Of a stretch of 64,000 nt of DNA, positions 32,539 to 42,505 are shown one piece after another. The notes under the pieces are model-generated. The model did not search any database and was not told where the DNA came from. It saw only the letters and a program-made list of their open reading frames with translations. The stretch covers positions 1 through 64,000 of the forward strand of contig JAHDCD010000002.1 in NCBI GenBank assembly GCA_020630095.1, in the 5' to 3' direction. The position numbers were made by a program, and so were the translations under genes. The stretch comes from Rickettsiales bacterium (GTDB lineage Bacteria; Pseudomonadota; Alphaproteobacteria; Rickettsiales; UBA8987). Each line of letters starts with the position of its first letter. Position 1 is the stretch's first letter.

Positions 32539-33903
32539 TTACTTACCGATACAAAAGCTAGAGAATATATTATCTAGTATTTCTTCAACATCTATTTTGC
32601 CCGTAATGCTACCCAGCGCACGGGCAGATAGGCGCAGATCTTCACATAATAACTCAAGCGGTAAATTATCTTTATTCTGCTTATAGTTATTTAAACTAAA
32701 TACCGCTGAATTTAAGGCATTCCTGTGCCTTTCACGCGTAAATACAGGTTCTTCCTTAGGCTGAATTTTCTCCTTAATTCTCTTCTGAATCTCAACTAAT
32801 AACTCCTCAATACCTGCACCCGTTTCAACCGATATCCCACTAGCACAATCACTTTTATCTACTTTTGTTCTAACTTGAATTTCTTGATTATTCGCAACTT
32901 TATCAAATTCATTATTATCTGATAGATTAAGCACCAAATCCGCATCCTCAATAGATGCCAATGAGCGCTTAACACCCTCTTTCTCAACTATATCATCAGT
33001 ATCCCTTATACCCGCCGTATCAACAAGTGTTACAGGGTAACCGGCAATATCTAACTTAACTTCAATTCTATCGCGCGTAGTACCTTCTATATCTGAAACT
33101 ATTGCCACTTCCCGCTTAGCTAAATAATTGATTAAACTAGATTTACCCACGTTAGGCTTACCAACAATAGCAATGTTATATCCACGCCTTAATATCTCAC
33201 CTCTATTATCAGATAAATGATTGCCAATACTATCTATTAAACCATCAACTAATTCGGAGGTATCATTAAGAACTTCTTCAGGAATTTCCTCTTCTGGAAA
33301 ATCAATATAAGCTTCTAGCAATGCTAAACTTCTTACTAAGCCTTCACGCCATTTTTCATATAACCCCTCTAAAACGCCACTCATCTGCTTTAATGCCTGA
33401 GCCTGTTGCATAGAGGTCTCAGAATCAATTAAATCTGCCAAACCCTCCATTTGGGTTAAATCCATTTTACCATTATAAAACGCACGCCTAGAAAACTCGC
33501 CTGCTTCTGCCGGTCTAATGCCAAAATCAGAAAGCGCCTTAGACAAAGAATCTATAACCGCGTATGAGCCATGAACATGGAACTCTACAACATCTTCACC
33601 TGTAAATGAGTTCGGATTATCAAAGAAAATAACCAACCCATGATCAATCTGGGTTCCGTCATTCCCGCGAAGGCGGGAATCTCCTAAAGTCGATTCCCGA
33701 GATCCCCGATCAAGTCGGGGATGACAAATTTCTATATTTGGATTGTATATCTTAGCCAAATATGTTTCACGTGGAACATACTTCTCTAAACTAGTAAAAT
33801 TAGAAATAACCTCCCTAACTCTAGCGCCAGAAACGCGCACAACAGCAACACCACTTTTACCAGTGGCCGATGCAAGGGCGTATATAGTGTCAGACTGACT
33901 CAT
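32539..33903 (-). CDS. mnmE: tRNA modification GTPase MnmE with an in-frame repeat insert
   Basis: MnmE is the folate- and GTP-binding partner of MnmG. The N-terminal TrmE domain starts DTIYALASATGKSGVAVVRVSG, the G domain has GKPNVGKSS, DTAG and TKVD, and the protein ends with the invariant C-I-G-K. Residues about 60-82 (CHPRLDRG...RLRGND) come from a family 1 repeat in the TrmE domain, just before the GLVIFFDNPNSFTGED block. A parS-like site just N-terminal of the insert is read as VPRET. I choose the ATG at 33903; an in-frame TTG lies 12 bases earlier. Confidence 0.97.
   Translation of the reverse strand: MSQSDTIYALASATGKSGVAVVRVSGARVREVISNFTSLEKYVPRETYLAKIYNPNIEICHPRLDRGSRESTLGDSRLRGNDGTQIDHGLVIFFDNPNSFTGEDVVEFHVHGSYAVIDSLSKALSDFGIRPAEAGEFSRRAFYNGKMDLTQMEGLADLIDSETSMQQAQALKQMSGVLEGLYEKWREGLVRSLALLEAYIDFPEEEIPEEVLNDTSELVDGLIDSIGNHLSDNRGEILRRGYNIAIVGKPNVGKSSLINYLAKREVAIVSDIEGTTRDRIEVKLDIAGYPVTLVDTAGIRDTDDIVEKEGVKRSLASIEDADLVLNLSDNNEFDKVANNQEIQVRTKVDKSDCASGISVETGAGIEELLVEIQKRIKEKIQPKEEPVFTRERHRNALNSAVFSLNNYKQNKDNLPLELLCEDLRLSARALGSITGKIDVEEILDNIFSSFCIGK
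33657..33726. repeat. Palindromic repeat, family 1, inside mnmE
   Basis: GTCATTCCCGCG...CGGGAATCTCC and GAGATCCCCGA...TCGGGGATGAC make two hairpins with the GTCAT/ATGAC ends. The second hairpin differs from the era and rsmG copies in paired positions. It is in frame (about 23 residues) and lies 37 bases from parS site 5. Confidence 0.92.
33763..33778. promoter_or_regulatory. parS-like site 5 (in mnmE)
   Basis: TGTTTCACGTGGAACA, the same variant as in hemA and ribD. It is read as VPRET on the minus strand. Confidence 0.78.
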
Positions 33904-33988
33904 ATTACGAGTCAATCTAACAAAAATTAATATTTAAGCAAGATAAGCTAATTAACTTATTTTTAGATATTTTTGTACTAAAATATTA

Positions 33989-34252
33989 TTAGTGAATCAT
34001 TTCATCACCCATGTGATCAAGTAAGAAACGTGATGACCCAGATTTCTCCTCGCCTTCAATATTTCTACTCATCGCCGCAAAGCTGCGCATAAATACATAT
34101 GGTACAATAAATGCTACAGATATTATAACTGGTATAGTAAGTAGCGGATAGTTAATCGCAATTGCCGCCGCAACAATAGAACCTACTATTACTGCTACTG
34201 GGCCCAATACAAATAACATATATTTGGGGAACATTTTAACGTATTTTTCCAT
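33989..34252 (-). CDS. Small membrane protein of unknown function
   Basis: An 87-residue protein with two hydrophobic helices (about residues 11-32 and 36-54) and a polar tail ending HMGDEMIH. I do not recognise a family. A GGAG Shine-Dalgarno lies eight bases before the ATG at 34252. It is divergent from gatB, with a 201-base spacer that holds four copies of an 8-9 base ATCCCGAA-type tandem repeat (about 34385-34412) and no gene. Confidence 0.6.
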   Translation of the reverse strand: MEKYVKMFPKYMLFVLGPVAVIVGSIVAAAIAINYPLLTIPVIISVAFIVPYVFMRSFAAMSRNIEGEEKSGSSRFLLDHMGDEMIH

Positions 34253-34453
34253 AATTTTGTCTCCGATAGTTTAGAAGTGGTTAATTTAGAATAGCCTAGA
34301 ATGAATTAACATTGCAAGTATTTTTTCTATATTTAGTATTATTCATACATTTAGCCAATAAAGTTACACTATATATAGACATTAATCCCGAAATCCCGAA
34401 ATCCCGAAATCCCAGCCCTTGCATAAGCGAGCACTATAACTATAAATAGCATC

Positions 34454-35905
34454 ATGGTTGATAATTTACTTAAAGGCAAAACTGGGAAGTGGGAAATCGT
34501 TATAGGACTTGAAGTTCATGCACAAATAGCATCTCAAAGTAAGCTATTTAGCCGTTCAAAAATCGGCTTCGGTGCGGAACCTAATACACAAGTATCTTTA
34601 ATTGATGCCGCAATGCCCGGTATGTTACCTGTTATTAACAAAAAATGCGTTGAACAAGCAATCAAAACTGGACTTGGTATTAATGCCCAAATCAACACAC
34701 GCAGCGTATTTGATCGTAAAAATTATTTCTACGCAGATTTACCGCAAGGTTATCAAATCAGCCAATTTAAAGACCCTATAGTCGGCGAAGGCAATATTGA
34801 TATAGAAACTAAAGAATATGATAAAAACATCCGCATTGAGCGTATCCACCTAGAGCAAGATGCCGGCAAATCAATGCACGACCAATCCCCTGAACATTCA
34901 ATGATAGACCTGAATCGCTCAGGCGTAGCATTAATGGAATTAGTAACATTCCCTGATATGCGTTCCGCTGAAGAGGCTGGCGCTTTCATGAAAAAGTTCC
35001 GCTCAATCGTGCGTTACTTAGGCACTTCGGATGGCGACATGGAAAAAGGTAATATGCGTTGCGATGCTAACGTTTCAGTTCGCCGTGAAGGAGTAGAAAC
35101 TCTAGGAACGCGTAACGAGATTAAGAATTTAAACTCTATTAAAAACATTATCGCCGCAATTAACTACGAAGCTAAGCGCCAAATCGAAGTACTTGAAGAT
35201 GGTGGCACAATTGAACAAGCAACTAGGCTTTTCAATGTTGAAGAAGGTGTAACAAAAGTTATGCGCTCTAAAGAAGATGCACACGATTATAGATACTTCC
35301 CAGACCCCGATTTATATCCGCTAGAATTTGAACAATCTTGGGTAGATGAACTAGCTTCTCAATTACCAGAATTACCAGATGCTAAGAAAGAGCGTTATAT
35401 CAAAGACTTTGGACTAACTAAATACGATGCTGGCGTAATTGTTGAAGATAAAAAAGTTGCTGGCTACTACGAACAAGTTGCTGAAATTGACCCTAAACTT
35501 GCTTGCGTATGGATAACGGGCGAATTATTCAGCCGCCTAAACAAAGCATCAATTAACTTCGATAATAATCCAATTTCTGCTGAAAATATTGGTGAGCTTA
35601 TTAGTTTAATAAAAGATAATACCATTTCAGGTAAAATCGCTAAGGATGTTCTAGACTTTATGATGGAAGAACCATCTAAAAAGCCTTCCGAGATTGTTGA
35701 AGAAAAAGGCTTAAAACAAGTTACTGATACTGGCGCAATTGAAAAGGTTATTGATGAAGTTATTGCAAATAACCAAAAACAATATGAACAATATAAGGGC
35801 GGTGCAGAAAAACTATTCGGCTTCTTTGTTGGTCAAGTAATGAAGGCCACTCAAGGTAAGGCCAACCCAGCCGCCGTTAACGAGCTACTTAAAAAGAAAC
35901 TATAG
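34454..35905 (+). CDS. gatB: Aspartyl/glutamyl-tRNA amidotransferase subunit B
   Basis: GatB binds misacylated tRNA and the activated intermediate in the GatCAB amidotransferase. The [13 protein letters not shown] start, [16 protein letters not shown] and the DLNRSG.ALMELVT block are typical, and the C-terminal YqeY-like domain is complete. Length is 483. gatC and gatA are not nearby. Its stop codon shares one base with the GTG start of parC. Confidence 0.97.
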   Translation: MVDNLLKGKTGKWEIVIGLEVHAQIASQSKLFSRSKIGFGAEPNTQVSLIDAAMPGMLPVINKKCVEQAIKTGLGINAQINTRSVFDRKNYFYADLPQGYQISQFKDPIVGEGNIDIETKEYDKNIRIERIHLEQDAGKSMHDQSPEHSMIDLNRSGVALMELVTFPDMRSAEEAGAFMKKFRSIVRYLGTSDGDMEKGNMRCDANVSVRREGVETLGTRNEIKNLNSIKNIIAAINYEAKRQIEVLEDGGTIEQATRLFNVEEGVTKVMRSKEDAHDYRYFPDPDLYPLEFEQSWVDELASQLPELPDAKKERYIKDFGLTKYDAGVIVEDKKVAGYYEQVAEIDPKLACVWITGELFSRLNKASINFDNNPISAENIGELISLIKDNTISGKIAKDVLDFMMEEPSKKPSEIVEEKGLKQVTDTGAIEKVIDEVIANNQKQYEQYKGGAEKLFGFFVGQVMKATQGKANPAAVNELLKKKL

Positions 35906-38124
35906 TGCCTAATATAAAGAACATATCATTTACTGAGGCTATATCTGAAAGGTATCTAGCCTATGCCCTTTCTACAATTACAGGGCGAAGCCTACCAGAT
36001 GTTCGCGATGGCTTAAAGCCAGTACACAGGCGCTTGCTTTACGCAATGTTACAACTGAAGCTAGACCCTAAGAACGGCTTCAAAAAATGTGCCAGAGTTG
36101 TAGGCGATGTTATTGGTAAATATCACCCGCATGGTGATGTTGCCGTTTACGATACTATGGTGCGTATGGCACAAAGCTTCTCACTAAGGTATCCTTTAGT
36201 TGATGGTCAAGGTAACTTCGGCTCGCAGGATGGCGATAACCCTGCCGCAATGCGTTATACTGAAGCACGCTTAACTGATATTGCTACACATTTATTAGCA
36301 GGTATTGAAGCTGAAACCGTTGATTTCAGGGAAACATACGACAACCAAGACGAAGAGCCAGTAATTCTTCCAGCAGGTATTCCTAATCTACTTGCCAATG
36401 GTTCAGAAGGGATTGCCGTTGGGATGGCAACTTCTATTCCACCGCATAATTTAGAAGAAATTATTGATGCTTGCTTAAAAGTTATAACTAAGAAAACTGT
36501 TAAAACTGAGGAGCTAGTAGAACTTCTACCTGCGCCAGACTTCCCAACGGGTGGCACAATAATTGCTACCCCGAAGGAACTATTAAACATTTATGAAACT
36601 GGTAAAGGCGGCTTTAAACTTCGTGCTAAATGGGAAGTTGAGGAACAAGCCCGCGGTGTATATCAAATAGTTATTACCGAAATTCCATATCAAGTTAATA
36701 AATCAAAATTACTTGAAAAGCTTGGCGAACTTTACCGCGCCAAGAAACTACCTTTACTGGCAGACTTCAACGATGAATCTGATGAAAATATCAGATTAAT
36801 ATTTGAACCTAAAAACCGCAATGTCCCTGCTGAAGCGCTTATGGAGAGTTTATTCAAACTTTCTGACCTTGAGATTCGCTTCTCAGTTAACATGAACGTA
36901 TTGGATAAACATGGCGCACCACGCGTTATGGGTTTACGTGAAATTCTAGACTCCTATTTAGAGCATAGAATGGAAGTTCTAACACGTAGAACTCAGTTCC
37001 GTTTAAATAAAGTTAACGCGCGCTTACATATTCTTGAAGGGTTAAAAATTGCCTATCTGAATATTGATGAAGTTATAAAAATCATCCGCGAAGAAGACGA
37101 AGCTAAACAAATAATGATGGAACGCTTTAACCTATCTGAAATTCAGGTAGAGGCGATTCTTAACATGCGCTTACGTAGCCTTCGTAAGCTTGAAGAATTC
37201 GAAATCAATAAAGAAATTGATGAACTTACTAAAGAAAAGAATGAACTTGAGGCTCTACTAGGCGATGAAAAAATTGCATGGAACAGCATTAAAGGTGAAC
37301 TTAAAGAATTAAAGAAAAAATATGGTAAAGGTACCGAACTAGGCGCTCGTCGCTCAACTATTGAGAAACCAAGCACCGCCGAAATTGTTTCTATTGAAGC
37401 ATTTGTTCAAAAAGAACCTATAACTGTAATGCTAACCAAACTTGGTTGGTTGCGCGCATTTAAAGGCCATAAAGAGTTTGAATCTGCCTCTGAATTTAAC
37501 CTAAAAGAAGGCGATGAACCAATAAAAACCATCCATATGCAAAATGTGGATAAGCTAATTCTCGCGGCCAATAATGGTAAATTCTATACTATCTCAGGCA
37601 CAGATATTCCAGTAACTACCCCTAAATCTGGCTTCGGTGAATCTATCCGCATTATGGTAGATATTGATACTGCGGCGGACATTTTCGACTGCTTCAAATA
37701 TAATGAAGATGCTAAATATCTACTAGCAGCAGATATCGGCAAAGGCTTTGTAGCAAGTGCCCCACAGCTTATTTCATCTACGCGTAAAGGTAAGCAAGTT
37801 ATGAACGTTGCCAAAGGTTCAAGCTTCAGCCATTTACTTCAAGTTTCTGGCGATATGTTAGCAATTATCGGTAATCACCGCAAATTACTTGTATTCCCAA
37901 CTGCTGAATTACCTGAAATGGCACGCGGTCAAGGCGTACGTTTACAACGCTATGTAGATGCTAAAATTTCAGATATAAAATTCTTCGAAAAGCAAGATGG
38001 TCTATCTTGGAGCTTAGGTTCAAAAACCCGTACTGAACCAGATGTAACTGAATGGCTAGGCAAACGCGGACACACCGGCCGTATGGTTCCCACCGGCTTC
38101 CCAAGAAATAATAAATTTAGTTAA
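35905..38124 (+). CDS. parC: DNA topoisomerase IV subunit A
   Basis: ParC is the cleavage subunit of topoisomerase IV, which decatenates daughter chromosomes. The active tyrosine is Y118 in [11 protein letters not shown], preceded by [12 protein letters not shown]. The C-terminal beta-pinwheel is present but short, as in alphaproteobacteria. The start is GTG. It is convergent with hemE with a four-base overlap. Its position about 1 kb from the origin fits the chromosome-segregation theme of the region. Confidence 0.95.
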   Translation: MPNIKNISFTEAISERYLAYALSTITGRSLPDVRDGLKPVHRRLLYAMLQLKLDPKNGFKKCARVVGDVIGKYHPHGDVAVYDTMVRMAQSFSLRYPLVDGQGNFGSQDGDNPAAMRYTEARLTDIATHLLAGIEAETVDFRETYDNQDEEPVILPAGIPNLLANGSEGIAVGMATSIPPHNLEEIIDACLKVITKKTVKTEELVELLPAPDFPTGGTIIATPKELLNIYETGKGGFKLRAKWEVEEQARGVYQIVITEIPYQVNKSKLLEKLGELYRAKKLPLLADFNDESDENIRLIFEPKNRNVPAEALMESLFKLSDLEIRFSVNMNVLDKHGAPRVMGLREILDSYLEHRMEVLTRRTQFRLNKVNARLHILEGLKIAYLNIDEVIKIIREEDEAKQIMMERFNLSEIQVEAILNMRLRSLRKLEEFEINKEIDELTKEKNELEALLGDEKIAWNSIKGELKELKKKYGKGTELGARRSTIEKPSTAEIVSIEAFVQKEPITVMLTKLGWLRAFKGHKEFESASEFNLKEGDEPIKTIHMQNVDKLILAANNGKFYTISGTDIPVTTPKSGFGESIRIMVDIDTAADIFDCFKYNEDAKYLLAADIGKGFVASAPQLISSTRKGKQVMNVAKGSSFSHLLQVSGDMLAIIGNHRKLLVFPTAELPEMARGQGVRLQRYVDAKISDIKFFEKQDGLSWSLGSKTRTEPDVTEWLGKRGHTGRMVPTGFPRNNKFS

Positions 38125-39098
38125 GAATTTCTGATAATAGAAATCATCTTTTCAACATTCTCTACAGGAGTGTTAGGCAAAATACCGTGCCCTAAGTTAA
38201 AGATAAACTTTCCGCCAGCCAAGGCATCTAATATATTATTAACTTCCTGCTCTAAGCCCTGCCCTGATGCAAGCACCGTAGGATCCAAATTACCCTGTAT
38301 ACAGCCATTCTTTTGTAATTCCTTAGCTTGACTAAGCGGTAAGGTATAATCTACCGCTAAAACATCCGGATTAATCGCTTCCTGATACTGTGCATAATAA
38401 TAACCTGCCCCCTTAGGGAAACAAATTATTGGCACATCAACTTCAGCACGCACCTTGTTAACAATCTCTTTTGTTGGCGCAATTACCCAATCATTAAATT
38501 GCTTTTCATTTAAAATACCTGAATGAGAATCAAATATCTTTAACACATTAGCACCGGCCCTAGCCTGCTTCACTAAATGCTCAGATATCTCATCTATCAT
38601 AGTTGGTAATATCTTATCATATTCACCATTATTTGCCCTCTGCCTAGCATCTGCAAATTCCTTCCTAGATGATCCACCTTCTAACATATAAGCAGATACT
38701 GTCCACGGTGCGCCTGAGAATCCAATTAAAGCTGTCTCTGCTGGCAATTTCTCCCTTGTGATGCGTAACGCATCATAAACCTTATCAATGCGGCTAGAAT
38801 CAGCTGTATTCTCATTCTTAGATATATGAATACCATTATCAAAAATAATCTCATAACCCAACTTTTCAGGAATTGTAAGAATATCAGAAAATATAATAGC
38901 AGCATCAAAACCAAACCTATCTATCGGTTGTAAAGTAACTTCACATGCTGCATCAGGATTATAACAAAACTCCAAGAAATCAGGGAATCCTGAACGAACC
39001 TTCCTATACTCCGCCAAATACCTACCTGCTTGTCTCATTAGCCAAATAGGAGGAACTTTGCCTATATTCTTACCATGTATTGTATCTAGAAATTTCAT
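38121..39098 (-). CDS. hemE: Uroporphyrinogen decarboxylase
   Basis: HemE turns uroporphyrinogen III into coproporphyrinogen III in heme synthesis. The diagnostic [17 protein letters not shown] lies near residue 19, with [17 protein letters not shown] and [15 protein letters not shown] following. Length (325) is slightly short but complete. It flanks the probable oriC, as hemE does in Caulobacter and Rickettsia, and is transcribed away from it. Confidence 0.97.
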   Translation of the reverse strand: MKFLDTIHGKNIGKVPPIWLMRQAGRYLAEYRKVRSGFPDFLEFCYNPDAACEVTLQPIDRFGFDAAIIFSDILTIPEKLGYEIIFDNGIHISKNENTADSSRIDKVYDALRITREKLPAETALIGFSGAPWTVSAYMLEGGSSRKEFADARQRANNGEYDKILPTMIDEISEHLVKQARAGANVLKIFDSHSGILNEKQFNDWVIAPTKEIVNKVRAEVDVPIICFPKGAGYYYAQYQEAINPDVLAVDYTLPLSQAKELQKNGCIQGNLDPTVLASGQGLEQEVNNILDALAGGKFIFNLGHGILPNTPVENVEKMISIIRNS

Positions 39099-39396
39099 TT
39101 TAATATAACCCTTAATTCACAAACAATATTATATAATAAATATTATATATATATAATTATAGATGTTATTGATTCGTGGATATGTTAATTATTTTTTATC
39201 CACACAGTTTTCCACATTAACTTTTATATTAACTTTGAATGGTAATTCATTAAATTACATAGAAAATTACCTCACCTTCAAAACTTAAACTAACTTAATG
39301 TGAATATTTAAATCTTTTATTCTATACATGTTAATATTCACGTTATAGATTCTTCACAAAAGATAATAACAATATTATCCACACAGTTTTCCACAT
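39099..39396. other. Probable chromosomal replication origin (oriC)
   Basis: The 298-base spacer between hemE and the DUF299 kinase gene has no gene. It holds two perfect DnaA boxes TTATCCACA (39196-39204 and 39375-39383). Each is followed at the same distance by a one-mismatch box TTTTCCACA (39208-39216 and 39387-39395), so a 23-base unit is directly repeated 179 bases apart. An almost pure A/T stretch (39121-39165) is a good unwinding element. Several TTAA pairs resemble CtrA half-sites, but spacing is not the consensus seven. Gene context matches the known alphaproteobacterial origin. Confidence 0.85.
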
Positions 39397-40227
39397 TTGT
39401 CAGATCAAAATAAATATCATCTTCATTTAGTTTCCGATTCTACGGGTGAAACTTTATCATCTATTTCACGCTCTGTTTTAGCGCAGTTTGATGTTATGGA
39501 TATTGACGAGCATATCTGGTCTTTAGTTAGAACTGAAGGACAAATGGATAGAGTAATCGAGAATATTGAACAGAACCCAGGGTTAGTAATTTATACTGTT
39601 GTTGATGGTGTACTAAAAGAAAAGCTAGAAAGGAAATGCCAAGAGCTTGATCTTCCCATTGTTCCTGTTTTATCAAAAGTTATCCGCGAAATGAGCCGTT
39701 ACTTTGGCGTTAAGCCTAACAAGCTTGTTGGCCGTCAGTATGACCTAGACGAAGAATATTTTGAACGCATAGATGCAATTAATTATACTTTAATGCATGA
39801 TGACGGACAAATGCCTGAAGATTTAGACAAGGCAGATATTGTTCTAGTTGGCGTATCCAGAACATCTAAAACGCCTACTTCGGTTTATCTTTCATATCGT
39901 GGTTTAAAAGTTGCTAACGTTCCATTCGTTAAAGATGTCCACTTGGCTGAACAATTATTTAATTTACCGGAAAGAGTATTTGTTATCGGTCTAGTAATTT
40001 CTCCAGAACGTTTATTACAAATTCGTAGAAGCCGTTTAGATGGCCTAAATGAGGATAGAGAAACTACATATACAAACCCCGAATACGTAAAAGAAGAAAT
40101 TAAGGAAGCGCGCCTTCTGTTCAATAAACAGAACTGGCAAGTTATTGATGTAACAAGGAAATCAGTAGAAGAGGCTTCAGCCCAGATTTTAAATCTATAT
40201 AGTAAATTTAAGAACGAGAGTAAGTAA
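39397..40227 (+). CDS. Pyruvate, phosphate dikinase regulatory protein-type kinase (DUF299)
   Basis: Members of this family are bifunctional kinase/pyrophosphorylases that switch PEP synthase or PPDK on and off. The YHLHLVSDSTGETL start, the P-loop-like GVSRTSKTPTSVYLS (about 152-166) and the DLDEEYFERIDAINY block identify it. The protein is the 'RP001' homologue that marks the origin in Rickettsia. It starts with TTG at 39397, directly against the last DnaA box, with no room for a Shine-Dalgarno. It shares one base with aroE. No ppdK or ppsA is in the window. Confidence 0.93.
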   Translation: MSDQNKYHLHLVSDSTGETLSSISRSVLAQFDVMDIDEHIWSLVRTEGQMDRVIENIEQNPGLVIYTVVDGVLKEKLERKCQELDLPIVPVLSKVIREMSRYFGVKPNKLVGRQYDLDEEYFERIDAINYTLMHDDGQMPEDLDKADIVLVGVSRTSKTPTSVYLSYRGLKVANVPFVKDVHLAEQLFNLPERVFVIGLVISPERLLQIRRSRLDGLNEDRETTYTNPEYVKEEIKEARLLFNKQNWQVIDVTRKSVEEASAQILNLYSKFKNESK

Positions 40228-41063
40228 TGAAAGCTTGTGTTGCAGGATACCCAATAGGTCATACATTATCACCCATTATCCACGGGTTTTGGATAGAAAA
40301 ATATGGTATAGATAATGCTTCATACAATGCTTATGAGGTTAAGCCTGATGATTTAAAATCATTCTTAAACGCTTTACCTAAGCGTGGCTATTATGGATGT
40401 AATCTAACAATTCCCCTTAAAGAGCAGGCAGTTAACATACTTGCTAACATAGATCCTTTCGCCAAATTTATTGGTGCAGTAAATACTGTAATAATTTCTA
40501 ATGGTCATTTTCTAGGAACAAATACAGATTTTATTGGCTTCGCTAGAAACATAATTGAACAAGAGCCAGAATTTAATTTTTCAAAAGGTAAAGCTGTAGT
40601 TCTTGGCGCAGGCGGTGCCGCGCGCGGTGTATGTTTTGCTATAATGTCTGCCAACTGCCCTGAACTTGTTATTGTGAATCGTTCAATTGATAAAGCTCAA
40701 GCCATTGCTGATGATTTTAAGAATCAATTTGAAACAAGTAATGTCCGTGCAGTTGCATGGGACGAAATGGAAAACGAATTAGAAGATGCTAATTTATTAG
40801 TAAATACTACCTCACTTGGCATGATAGGTTCGCCTGAATTAAAGATAGATCTATCTAACCTTCCACAAGATGCTCTTGTTAACGATATTGTCTATAACCC
40901 CCTGAAAACTGGGCTTCTAGAGCAAGCTGAACAGCGCGGTAATAAAGTGGTTGATGGTATTGGCATGTTACTTCATCAAGCCGCCCCAGGCTTTGAAGCA
41001 TGGTTTGGCATTAAACCAGAAGTAACTAAAGAACTTCGCGATCTAGTTTTATCTAAATTATAG
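40227..41063 (+). CDS. aroE: Shikimate dehydrogenase
   Basis: AroE reduces 3-dehydroshikimate with NADPH. The substrate site SPIIHGFW, NLTIPLKEQA with the catalytic lysine, the GTNTDFIGF block and the nucleotide-binding GAGGAARGV are all present. Length is 278. It follows the DUF299 kinase with a one-base stop/start overlap. aroA lies 15 kb away. It converges on traX with an 11-base overlap. Confidence 0.96.
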   Translation: MKACVAGYPIGHTLSPIIHGFWIEKYGIDNASYNAYEVKPDDLKSFLNALPKRGYYGCNLTIPLKEQAVNILANIDPFAKFIGAVNTVIISNGHFLGTNTDFIGFARNIIEQEPEFNFSKGKAVVLGAGGAARGVCFAIMSANCPELVIVNRSIDKAQAIADDFKNQFETSNVRAVAWDEMENELEDANLLVNTTSLGMIGSPELKIDLSNLPQDALVNDIVYNPLKTGLLEQAEQRGNKVVDGIGMLLHQAAPGFEAWFGIKPEVTKELRDLVLSKL

Positions 41064-41793
41064 AAGCTACTATATAAAATATCGTTAAATGGGCGGTGTA
41101 ATAATATAATGTATTTCGCCCTAAGAATCTAATAAGCCGAGAATTTGTAATATTATATTTTCTATGTTCAAAATTCTTTAATTTATAAGAAATTAATAAA
41201 ACGCCCAATGTCATTATAATGATATTCAGAATATCAAATTCAAAAAACACTTGTTGCATAATTAGGAAATAAATTATGGTTAGGCCAAGAAAGTACGGGT
41301 ATAAATTCTGCTTAATATTCTTTCTTCTTAAATATCCGCACACTGCAAACATCATAGCCATAGTGCCATATTCAGCAATTAATTCAGATGGTAAATAAAA
41401 TATAGTTAAGAGAATAAATAATAAGTATATATTAAAATCATCAGACTTATCTATCTGATATAAAACAAACTTAGCAATAATAATAGTAAGCAGTACATTG
41501 ACCGGTAGAAAGAAACCATCCTTAAATATAAGCTGTATTAGGAATACAAATGCACAGCAAATTATCAGCTCTTTATTAGGCAAACTAACTTTACCATAAC
41601 CAACTAAAAAGAACCAAATTGGAATGCATATTCTTCCAAACGCTCGGTAAGTATCATTATCCGTAAAGAAGATCATCCCTAAATGATCAATTGTCATAAA
41701 AAGAATCGCAATAAACTTATATAAATCAAAAGAGTTTAGCTCTTTGCCATATTTTGCATAATTATTAGTAAGCTTGGACAGCATAACGAGCAT
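41053..41793 (-). CDS. TraX family membrane protein
   Basis: A 246-residue protein with about eight hydrophobic segments. It begins FDLYKFIAILFMTIDHLGMIF and continues AFGRICIPIWFFLVGYG, the pattern of TraX, a family related to acyltransferase-3 membrane proteins. The F-plasmid member acetylates pilin, but no conjugation genes are nearby, so the chromosomal role is open. An alternative ATG lies at 41784. The start overlaps the upstream chaN gene by 29 bases. Confidence 0.85.
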   Translation of the reverse strand: MLVMLSKLTNNYAKYGKELNSFDLYKFIAILFMTIDHLGMIFFTDNDTYRAFGRICIPIWFFLVGYGKVSLPNKELIICCAFVFLIQLIFKDGFFLPVNVLLTIIIAKFVLYQIDKSDDFNIYLLFILLTIFYLPSELIAEYGTMAMMFAVCGYLRRKNIKQNLYPYFLGLTIIYFLIMQQVFFEFDILNIIIMTLGVLLISYKLKNFEHRKYNITNSRLIRFLGRNTLYYYTAHLTIFYIVASII

Positions 41794-42499
41794 TAAGAAC
41801 CTTCTTAGATCTTCTAGTTAATTCAGGAGAACCTTGCGTATTAGCCAGTAACTTCTGTGGACTAACTGTATTAATATTAAGGGTGTTTATACCAAGTGCT
41901 CGTAAATTCTCAGATATTTTCTCTAAATGGTAAACGCCCATAGATACAACAACCTTGCCACGTTTATTAAGACCATTTAACAATGCACGAGTCATTAAAC
42001 CTTCACGTTCCTTACCAATTAAAACCTTTAACGGCTTTTTCTTGCCATATTTCTTATTCATCGCTTCATTATATAAATCAAAACCATATACATTCATGCC
42101 AGAATAGTTTGCCAGCCTAACGTACTTAGCAACGTTTAAGCTAATCTTTTGGTAGAACTGCTTAGGATACTTCGCAATCAGTGCCATTTCTCTATTATCA
42201 ACTTCAATCGCTAGGTTCTTAAAGCCAGCATATTTTTGTGCCACATCAATCGCATGTAGCGTAAGCTCTAATGAGGTAATATCTTCATGAAATTCACCAA
42301 CTAAAATTATTGGTGCTTTAGTTTTTGCAATAGCATAAGCAACATTGTCATAAGGATCATCAGCTGATGGTCTATATTGACGCACCTGCTTTGGCTTAAT
42401 TACGTCACCTAGCTGATTCACAAATTGTGGGCTAATTGTAATCTTACCATTACAACCCGCTAAAGCTAAAATAAGGAATATTGAGAGTATTTTCTTCAT
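41765..42499 (-). CDS. ChaN-like lipoprotein
   Basis: A lipoprotein signal ends in L-A-G-C with the lipidated cysteine at C16. The mature part has PIILVGEFHEDITSLELTLH, typical of ChaN/EreA-like proteins; Campylobacter ChaN binds heme. The 244-residue protein is slightly shorter than usual. Linkage to heme uptake is not visible here. It lies six bases after purB and before traX in one operon. Confidence 0.75.
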   Translation of the reverse strand: MKKILSIFLILALAGCNGKITISPQFVNQLGDVIKPKQVRQYRPSADDPYDNVAYAIAKTKAPIILVGEFHEDITSLELTLHAIDVAQKYAGFKNLAIEVDNREMALIAKYPKQFYQKISLNVAKYVRLANYSGMNVYGFDLYNEAMNKKYGKKKPLKVLIGKEREGLMTRALLNGLNKRGKVVVSMGVYHLEKISENLRALGINTLNINTVSPQKLLANTQGSPELTRRSKKVLNARYAVQAY

Positions 42500-42505
42500 T
42501 ACATA

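Noticed and set aside
34385-34412. Short ATCCCGAA tandem repeat upstream of gatB
   Set aside because: Four 8-9 base units in a spacer look like simple slippage. There is no sign of a regulatory role or of copies elsewhere.
39099-39396. CtrA binding sites in the origin
   Set aside because: Several TTAA pairs exist, but their spacing is 6 or 8 bases rather than 7, and A/T-rich sequence gives such pairs by chance.
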